Shown: in pieces, positions 1 to 4,392 of the stretch | Layout: the number at the start of each line of letters is the position of its first letter | Position numbering within the stretch: position 1 is the first letter of the stretch | Source: Oscillospiraceae bacterium | GTDB lineage: Bacteria > Bacillota > Clostridia > Oscillospirales > Oscillospiraceae | Reading direction: 5' to 3' | DNA: 5,717 bases | Assembly (NCBI GenBank): GCA_020025175.1 | Contig: JAHHSM010000101.1 | Location: forward strand, 1-5,717 | Made by a program: the position numbers and the translations under genes | Notes under the pieces: generated by a model | Database searches by the model: none | What the model was told of the DNA's origin: nothing | What the model saw: only the letters and a program-made list of their open reading frames with translations

Positions 1-28
1 GCTCAGATGTAGCCATTTTGTAGCCACT

Positions 29-80
29 AAAAACAGAGAATCCCGGAAAGCCCTATATTTTGTGGGCTTTCCGGGACTCT
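29..80 (-). terminator. Rho-independent-type terminator after guaA
   Basis: A perfect 13-bp inverted repeat (41-53 with 64-76) encloses a 10-nt loop. After one mismatch (40/77) the stem continues for 3 more pairs (37-39 with 78-80). Read on the minus strand, the stem is followed by CTG and then five T residues (29-33), so the T run lies on the side expected for minus-strand transcription. The plus-strand exit has an A run instead. It starts 16 bases past the guaA stop codon, so it is the natural end of the carA-guaA transcript. The T run is short and slightly offset, which is the only weakness. Confidence 0.85.
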
Positions 81-95
81 AAAACACTTATTCGA

Positions 96-1073
96 TTATT
101 CCCACTCAATGGTGCCGATGGGTTTGGGGGTCAGGTCGTAGCAGACGCGGCAGACGCCGGGGACCTCTGCGAGGATACGGTTGGTAATCTTCTGCAGAAC
201 ATTCCAATCAATTTCAGGAACAGTTGCGCTCATTGCATCTACGGTGTTCACTGCACGGATAATGACAGGCCAATCCCATGCACGCTTGCCGTCGCGTACG
301 CCGGTGGCACGCATATCAGGAACGACAGTGAAGAACTGCCAGACCTTGCCGGTCAGACCCGCATTGTCAAATTCTTCGCGGAGGATTGCATCTGCCTCAC
401 GCAGAGCGTGCAGACGATCGCGGGTGATGGCACCCAGGCAGCGAACGCCCAGTCCGGGACCGGGGAAGGGCTGACGGTTGACCATGGAAGCGGGCAGACC
501 CAGAGCAGTACCTACAACACGGACTTCATCCTTGAACAGCAGACGGACAGGCTCGACCAGCTCGAACTGCATGTCTTCGGGCAGACCACCGACATTGTGA
601 TGTGCTTTGACACCATCGCTCTCCAGAATATCGGGATAAATGGTACCCTGTGCCAGGAAAGAAATACCTTCCAGCTTGCGTGCTTCTTCATCAAATACCT
701 TGATGAATTCACCACCGATAATCTTACGTTTTGCTTCGGGCTCATCAACGCCTGCCAACAGATCCAAAAACCGATCGGTTGCATCAATATAGATCAGGTT
801 TGCATCCAGCTGATTCTGGAAAACTTCGATGACCTGCTCGCTTTCGCCCTTGCGCATCAATCCGTGATTGACATGCACGCAGACGAGCTGCTTACCAATT
901 GCCTTGATCAGCAGAGCTGCGACAACGGAAGAATCAACACCGCCGGACAGTGCCAGAAGCACTTTCTTATCACCAACCTGAGCGCGAATTGCCTCGATCT
1001 GCTCTGCGATAAACTTTTCAGCCAGTGCAGGGGTGGTAATACGTTCCATAGTTTCAGGACGCTTATTGTTCAT
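96..1073 (-). CDS. guaA: GMP synthase, ATP-pyrophosphatase/dimerisation subunit without glutaminase domain
   Basis: This protein makes GMP from XMP, ATP and ammonia, the last step of guanylate synthesis in the cytoplasm. Visible features of its 325 residues are the PP-loop SGGVDSS (43-49), the AQGTIYPDILES segment (141-152), the HHNVGGLPEDM motif (158-168), QPFPGPGL (201-208) and the family-ending TIEWE. Usual bacterial GuaA has about 510-525 residues, with an N-terminal class I glutaminase domain of about 200 residues. That domain is absent here. The gene starts with its own ribosome binding site (GGAGGT at 1081-1086, 7 nt before the ATG), and the 63 bases back to carA leave no room for a lost domain, so this is not a truncation artefact. 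It resembles the synthetase half of two-subunit archaeal enzymes. Either a separate glutaminase subunit is encoded elsewhere, or the enzyme uses free ammonia; the window cannot decide. It is very probably cotranscribed with carA upstream and is followed by a terminator. Confidence 0.95.
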   Translation of the reverse strand: MNNKRPETMERITTPALAEKFIAEQIEAIRAQVGDKKVLLALSGGVDSSVVAALLIKAIGKQLVCVHVNHGLMRKGESEQVIEVFQNQLDANLIYIDATDRFLDLLAGVDEPEAKRKIIGGEFIKVFDEEARKLEGISFLAQGTIYPDILESDGVKAHHNVGGLPEDMQFELVEPVRLLFKDEVRVVGTALGLPASMVNRQPFPGPGLGVRCLGAITRDRLHALREADAILREEFDNAGLTGKVWQFFTVVPDMRATGVRDGKRAWDWPVIIRAVNTVDAMSATVPEIDWNVLQKITNRILAEVPGVCRVCYDLTPKPIGTIEWE

Positions 1074-1080
1074 TCAAAAT

Positions 1081-1086
1081 ACCTCC
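1081..1086 (-). promoter_or_regulatory. Ribosome binding site of guaA
   Basis: On the minus strand GGAGGT lies 7 nt before the ATG at 1073-1071. It fixes the start at the first methionine rather than the second one (residue 9). It also shows that the single-domain GuaA is translated on its own rather than as the tail of a fusion. Confidence 0.85.
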
Positions 1087-1136
1087 ATTTTATTTATCAA
1101 ATTTATCATACAAATTTACGATGAGTTATTGGTTGA

Positions 1137-2216
1137 TCAAGCCTTTTTATGGGCATCGATCAAATCGATGAAATGGTCAAACAGGAAATGCGTATCCAGA
1201 GGACCACCAGCAATATCGGGTTGGAACTGCACGCCGAATATATTCTTGCTGTATGCAATGCCTTCACAGCTGCCATCATTTGCGTTTACATAGGTTTCAA
1301 CCGCGCTCTCAGGCAGCGTTTCGGATACAACTGCATAGCCGTGGTTTTGAGTGGTAATATAAACATGGCCATTTTCCAGATCCTTGACAGGCTGGCTTGC
1401 ACCGCGGTGACCGTAGTGCAGCTTTTCGGTTTTGGCACCCTGTGCCAGAGCGAGCAGCTGATGGCCCAGACCAATGCCGAACATGGGAAGACCGGAAGCG
1501 ATAAGCTTTTTAATTTCTTCAATCAAAGTTGTGTTTTCTGCGGGATCACCAGGACCTGCACTGAGCAGGATGCCGTCGGGAGCATAAGAGAGGATCTCTT
1601 CTGCAGTTGTATTGGCAGGAACACGAATGACCTTGCAGCTGCGCTGCACAAGTGCGTGCGCCATACTTTCTTTGGTGCCGAAATCCCAAAGCACAACGGT
1701 GCGCTCACCATCTCCGGCAGTTTCGTAAGCCTCAAAGCTGCTGACCGCAGCAACGGCATTTTCAAGCTTGAATGCCTTGCAGCGCGCAACGCCATCGGCT
1801 ACCTTGTTCTGATCGGTGGTAATAAAACCGTTCATTACACCTGTTTCGCGGATGATTTTGGTCAAACGGCGCGTATCAATGCCGCAAAGACCGGGAATAC
1901 CCTGCTCTTTGAGAAAAGCATCCAAAGTCCCTTCGCTGCGGAAGTTAGAGGGTGCCTCGCACCACTCACGGCTAATGTATGCGGTCAGCCAGGGACGTGG
2001 ACTTTCAAAGTCGGAGGGGATGATGCCATAGTTACCCATCAGGGGAAATGTTTGAACAACGATCTGGCCGTAATAGCTTGGATCGGTCAAAGTTTCAAGA
2101 TAACCGACCATGGCGGTGTTGAATACGATTTCGCCAACAGCATCAACATCTGCGCCAAAGGAAAACCCTTCAAACACTTCACCGTTTTCCAATACCAGAT
2201 ATGCATTTTTTGCCAT
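1137..2216 (-). CDS. carA: Carbamoyl-phosphate synthase small subunit with degenerate glutaminase triad
   Basis: CarA normally hydrolyses glutamine and passes ammonia to CarB, which makes carbamoyl phosphate for pyrimidines and arginine. This 359-residue protein has normal family length. The CarA-specific N-terminal domain covers roughly 1-150 (TDPSYYGQI at 44-52, FPLMGNYGI at 57-65, GIDTRRLTK at 112-120), followed by a class I glutaminase-like domain (about 172-355). Residues that bind glutamine in E. coli CarA are kept: Ser47, GPGDP at 221-225, Leu250, Gln253 and QNHGY at 290-294. The catalytic triad is lost. The nucleophile motif reads GIGLGHQ with Gly249 for Cys (codon at 1470-1472), and the usual HPE reads QPD with Gln332 and Asp334. 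The oxyanion segment reads LSAGPGDP instead of LSNGPGDP. I infer it cannot hydrolyse glutamine and serves as a structural or regulatory partner of an ammonia-using CarB. carB is not next to it; guaA follows instead. The start at 2216 was chosen over an in-frame ATG at 2246 because GGGG (2225-2228) sits 8 nt before it. Confidence 0.93.
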   Translation of the reverse strand: MAKNAYLVLENGEVFEGFSFGADVDAVGEIVFNTAMVGYLETLTDPSYYGQIVVQTFPLMGNYGIIPSDFESPRPWLTAYISREWCEAPSNFRSEGTLDAFLKEQGIPGLCGIDTRRLTKIIRETGVMNGFITTDQNKVADGVARCKAFKLENAVAAVSSFEAYETAGDGERTVVLWDFGTKESMAHALVQRSCKVIRVPANTTAEEILSYAPDGILLSAGPGDPAENTTLIEEIKKLIASGLPMFGIGLGHQLLALAQGAKTEKLHYGHRGASQPVKDLENGHVYITTQNHGYAVVSETLPESAVETYVNANDGSCEGIAYSKNIFGVQFQPDIAGGPLDTHFLFDHFIDLIDAHKKA

Positions 2217-2218
2217 AG

Positions 2219-2273
2219 GAAAGACCCCTTTCTTAGAGAATATCATAAAAAGAGTTATGATTTTCTGATTCTC
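2219..2273 (-). promoter_or_regulatory. Structured carA leader: bulged hairpin plus small hairpin holding the ribosome binding site
   Basis: On the minus strand the predicted 5' leader can form two consecutive hairpins. The first (2236-2273) pairs GAGAAT with ATTCTC (6 bp, 2268-2273 with 2236-2241) and ATCATAA with TTATGAT (7 bp, 2255-2261 with 2242-2248), with a 6-nt loop and a one-sided 6-nt bulge (2262-2267). The second (2219-2232) pairs GAAAG with CTTTC and places the GGGG of the ribosome binding site in its four-base loop. The pairings are exact, but the stems are AT-rich. Whether they regulate anything is inference; I see no known PyrR binding-loop sequence. Confidence 0.45.
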
Positions 2274-2290
2274 AGTAGTGCATCTGCGTC

Positions 2291-2319
2291 ATAATATTGT
2301 TTCACATCAATGCATACAA
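2291..2319 (-). promoter_or_regulatory. Promoter of carA-guaA
   Basis: On the minus strand TTGTAT (2314-2319) is separated by exactly 17 bases from TATTAT (2291-2296), which matches the -10 consensus at 5 of 6 positions. The -35 box matches at 3 of 6. Transcription would start near 2284, giving a leader of about 67 bases before the carA ATG. A weaker alternative -10 (TATAAT on the minus strand, 2409-2414) lies further upstream with a poor -35. Confidence 0.6.
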
Positions 2320-2566
2320 TTATGTGTGCGGAAAGGAAAATACTATATAGAAGATCCAAATAAAACCCTTTAAAAAAAGAACCTTCGCACAAAATTTTAT
2401 TATGCTTTATTATACAACAAAGCATGTACTGAGAGCAAAGATATTTTTGCAAAAAAAGTCAAAGAATAATTAATCTATCTTTAGCTCATTTTTTTGCATA
2501 TTCTACAAAAAATAGCTGGTGTATATCCTGTAAACGTAAAAAATATAGATAAAATGTATAAAATTA

Positions 2567-2595
2567 TTGTTAATAAGAATAAAATGTAGTATAAT
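2567..2595 (+). promoter_or_regulatory. Promoter of the metallo-beta-lactamase/beta-CASP gene
   Basis: TTGTTA (2567-2572; 4 of 6 matches to the -35 consensus) is followed after exactly 17 bases by a perfect TATAAT (2590-2595). The expected transcription start is near 2602, about 40 bases before the ATG. A 13-bp perfect palindrome (2589-2601) overlaps the -10 box. Confidence 0.75.
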
Positions 2596-2601
2596 TTATA
2601 C
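2589..2601. repeat. Perfect palindrome over the -10 box, possible operator
   Basis: GTATAA (2589-2594) and TTATAC (2596-2601) are exact reverse complements around a central T. The element covers the whole -10 box and reaches the expected transcription start, the position where a repressor would block initiation. In such AT-rich DNA a short palindrome can also arise by chance, so an operator role is only a suggestion. Confidence 0.35.
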
Positions 2602-2630
2602 AAAACAAAGCGTGTATGCTTCAGAAAGAT

Positions 2631-2637
2631 AGGAGGG
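2631..2637 (+). promoter_or_regulatory. Ribosome binding site that sets the start of the beta-CASP gene
   Basis: AGGAGGG lies 5 to 6 bases before the ATG at 2643. This rules out the in-frame upstream ATG at 2616, which would place the binding site inside the coding sequence and add nine residues unlike the conserved N-terminus. Confidence 0.85.
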
Positions 2638-2642
2638 CCCAT

Positions 2643-4238
2643 ATGAAACTAAGCTTTTTCGGTGCTGACCGTTGTGTAACTGGCAGCTGCCATTGTGTGG
2701 AAGTGAATGACAAAAAGATTCTGATCGATTGCGGTTTGCAGCAGGGGCGAGATGAACTGGATAATGATGAGCTGCCGTTTAACCCTGCCGAGGTTGATTT
2801 TGTACTGATTACCCACGCGCATATCGATCATTCGGGACGTGTACCGCTGCTTGTGAAACAGGGGTTTCATGGAACGATCTTAACGACCCGTCTCACAGCA
2901 CAGTTGCTGGAGATTATGCTGCAGGACAGTGCGCATATTCAGGAAAGCGATGCGATGTGGCTCAACCGCAAGGGAAAGCGTGCAGGTAAGGAAGAAATTG
3001 AGCCGCTGTATACCATTGCAGATGCGATGAAGGTAAAGGAATATCTGGTAACGTGCGAGTATAATCAGGAAATTGATTTGTGCGAAGGTGTCAAGGTTGT
3101 TTTTACGGATGCAGGACATCTGCTGGGTTCTGCCAGCATTACGCTGACGATGACAGAAGACGGAACGACAAAAACAATCGTATTTTCCGGCGATATTGGA
3201 AACCAGGATCAGCCTGTCATTCGCGATCCCGTTCTGCTGAAGCGGGCTGATTATGTGGTCATGGAGAGCACTTATGGCACACGAGAGCACGAAGAGGTGC
3301 CCAGCTACACAAAGGACCTTGCCAAAGTGATTGACAGAACGCTGGGGAAGGGGGGCAACGTCATTATTCCCTCCTTTGCTGTAGGCCGTACACAAGAGCT
3401 TTTATACTTTATTCGTGAAATCAAAGAGCAGAATCTTGTGAAATCTGTGCCGAACTTCCCGGTCTATATCGACAGCCCTCTGGCACGGGAGGCAACGGAA
3501 ATTTTTGCAGGAGATCTGACCGGCTATCTTGATGAAGAAGCCATTGCACTGGTGCAGGGCGGTATCAATATGTTCCTGTTTCCGAATTTGATGATGACCT
3601 CGACCAGTGAGGAGTCCAAAGCACTGAATATGGATATGACGCCCAAGGTCATCATTTCTGCATCGGGTATGTGCGATGCAGGACGTATTCGTCACCATTT
3701 GAAGCACAATCTGTGGCGCAGTGAGTGTACGATCTGCTTTGTTGGTTTTCAGGCACCCGGGTCCTTGGGAGCACGTTTGCTGGAGGGTACAAAATCGGTA
3801 AAGCTCTTTGGTGAAGAAATTTCTGTGCATGCAGATATTATTAAATTCCATGGATTGTCTTCTCACGCGGATTTGTCAGGACTGCTTGAATGGGTTCAAT
3901 CTTATGCACCGAAGCCGGAGCATGTCTTTGTGGTGCATGGCGATGCAGAGGTTGCGCCGGTATTTGTACAGAATCTGAAAGACCGCGGATTTGACGTGCA
4001 TGCGCCGCAGTATACGGAGGTATACGATCTCGTGAGCAATCAAATGATTTCTGCAGGTTATACGCCGGAACGCAGAAAGACGGTGATGATGGATAAGGGC
4101 TCACCGGCATATCAAAGACTTATGAATGTTGGCTTGCTGCTGCAGCAGACCATTGAGCATAATAAAGGCGGAACCAATAAGGATCTTGGAAAGTTTGCAG
4201 ATCAGATTCGTGCATTGATCGAAAAGTGGGATCGATAA
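2643..4238 (+). CDS. MBL-fold/beta-CASP metallohydrolase, probable ribonuclease
   Basis: This 531-residue cytoplasmic protein belongs to the metallo-beta-lactamase/beta-CASP group related to the CPSF73/Ysh1 nucleases (COG1236-like), a zinc-dependent family cutting RNA. The metal-binding motifs are complete: Asp29 in LIDCG (27-31), HAHIDH (58-63), His159 in DAGHLLGSA (156-164) and Asp184 in FSGDIG (181-186). The beta-CASP motifs also look present: Glu208 in MESTYG (motif A), His351/His352 in GRIRHHL (347-353, motif B) and His408 in SSHAD (motif C). Another conserved histidine lies in VVHGD (430-434). The last 65 or so residues (about 467-531) form a charged, partly helical-looking extension beyond the catalytic core whose role I cannot name. 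There is no signal peptide, membrane segment or KH domain. It has its own promoter, diverges from carA and is followed by a hairpin. It is not an antibiotic beta-lactamase. The exact RNA substrate cannot be read from sequence, and it is distinct from RNase J, which has a different architecture. Confidence 0.93.
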   Translation: MKLSFFGADRCVTGSCHCVEVNDKKILIDCGLQQGRDELDNDELPFNPAEVDFVLITHAHIDHSGRVPLLVKQGFHGTILTTRLTAQLLEIMLQDSAHIQESDAMWLNRKGKRAGKEEIEPLYTIADAMKVKEYLVTCEYNQEIDLCEGVKVVFTDAGHLLGSASITLTMTEDGTTKTIVFSGDIGNQDQPVIRDPVLLKRADYVVMESTYGTREHEEVPSYTKDLAKVIDRTLGKGGNVIIPSFAVGRTQELLYFIREIKEQNLVKSVPNFPVYIDSPLAREATEIFAGDLTGYLDEEAIALVQGGINMFLFPNLMMTSTSEESKALNMDMTPKVIISASGMCDAGRIRHHLKHNLWRSECTICFVGFQAPGSLGARLLEGTKSVKLFGEEISVHADIIKFHGLSSHADLSGLLEWVQSYAPKPEHVFVVHGDAEVAPVFVQNLKDRGFDVHAPQYTEVYDLVSNQMISAGYTPERRKTVMMDKGSPAYQRLMNVGLLLQQTIEHNKGGTNKDLGKFADQIRALIEKWDR

Positions 4239-4268
4239 AAGCGAATAGCAAGGAATTATAGAATAGGA

Positions 4269-4313
4269 AAGAACGGCTCTGCATGAAGTCTTGCTTGCGG
4301 CAGAGCCGTTCTT
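4269..4313 (+). terminator. Strong hairpin, probable terminator of the beta-CASP gene
   Basis: A perfect 14-bp inverted repeat (4269-4282 with 4300-4313) encloses a 17-nt loop and begins 31 bases after the stop codon at 4238. The stem is GC-rich in the centre (CGGCTC/GAGCCG) and ends in TTCTT, but no long T run follows on either strand. It may be a weak intrinsic terminator or a transcript-stabilising 3' hairpin that lets some transcription continue into the methyltransferase gene. Confidence 0.55.
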
Positions 4314-4340
4314 GCTGTAAAATATAAAATGGTAAGCAAT

Positions 4341-4346
4341 TAGAAT
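4341..4346 (+). promoter_or_regulatory. Weak candidate -10 box for the methyltransferase gene
   Basis: TAGAAT matches the -10 consensus at 5 of 6 positions and sits about 47 bases before the ATG. No good -35 box lies at the right distance, so this is the best candidate rather than a confident promoter. The gene may instead be reached by readthrough of the hairpin at 4269-4313. Confidence 0.2.
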
Positions 4347-4374
4347 TTGCATGATTTGTACTGTGATGATAGAA

Positions 4375-4380
4375 AAGGAG
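4375..4380 (+). promoter_or_regulatory. Ribosome binding site of the methyltransferase gene
   Basis: AAGGAG lies 12 bases before the ATG at 4393. The spacing is longer than ideal, and six T residues fill the end of it, but no better start codon exists nearby and the protein homology begins just after this ATG. Confidence 0.65.
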
Positions 4381-4392
4381 TCACCGTTTTTT

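Larger units (their letters stand above)
2217..2642. other. Divergent AT-rich intergenic region with two promoters
   Basis: This 426-base gap between the divergent carA and metallo-beta-lactamase genes has no convincing coding sequence. Open frames within it are short and lack ribosome binding sites. It holds the carA promoter and leader at its left side and the plus-strand promoter at its right side. The middle part (about 2345-2560) is A/T-rich and includes a 7-bp inverted repeat (ATGCTTT 2402-2408 with AAAGCAT 2419-2425, 10-nt loop) with no T run. I recognise no riboswitch, T-box or small RNA in it. Confidence 0.7.

Noticed and set aside
60..1124. A 1065-base plus-strand open frame opposite guaA
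   Set aside because: Its translation resembles no family, it is rich in Cys, Gln and Thr as antisense frames of biased codons often are, and it starts in the guaA terminator region. guaA on the other strand is unmistakable.
1470..1472. The CarA Cys-to-Gly change as a single-base sequencing error (TGT to GGT)
   Set aside because: One base could explain this codon alone, but the His and Glu partners and the oxyanion Asn are also changed, so an error is an unlikely explanation for the whole pattern.
1149..2294. A 1146-base plus-strand open frame opposite carA
   Set aside because: It is the mirror frame of a clearly conserved gene, has no ribosome binding site and shows no recognisable domain. 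Two long antisense frames in a row reflect shared codon bias rather than overlapping genes.
2402..2425. 7-bp inverted repeat ATGCTTT/AAAGCAT as a terminator or small RNA
   Set aside because: The stem is short and AT-rich, has a 10-nt loop and no T run, and no gene ends nearby on either strand.
2217..2642. Purine riboswitch, T-box or PyrR attenuator upstream of carA
   Set aside because: I found no purine riboswitch core, no T-box sequence and no PyrR-type binding loop, and the hairpins present are not followed by a T-run terminator.
2643..4238. Antibiotic-degrading metallo-beta-lactamase
   Set aside because: The protein is twice the usual size, has the beta-CASP motifs and lacks a secretion signal, which fits a nucleic-acid enzyme instead.
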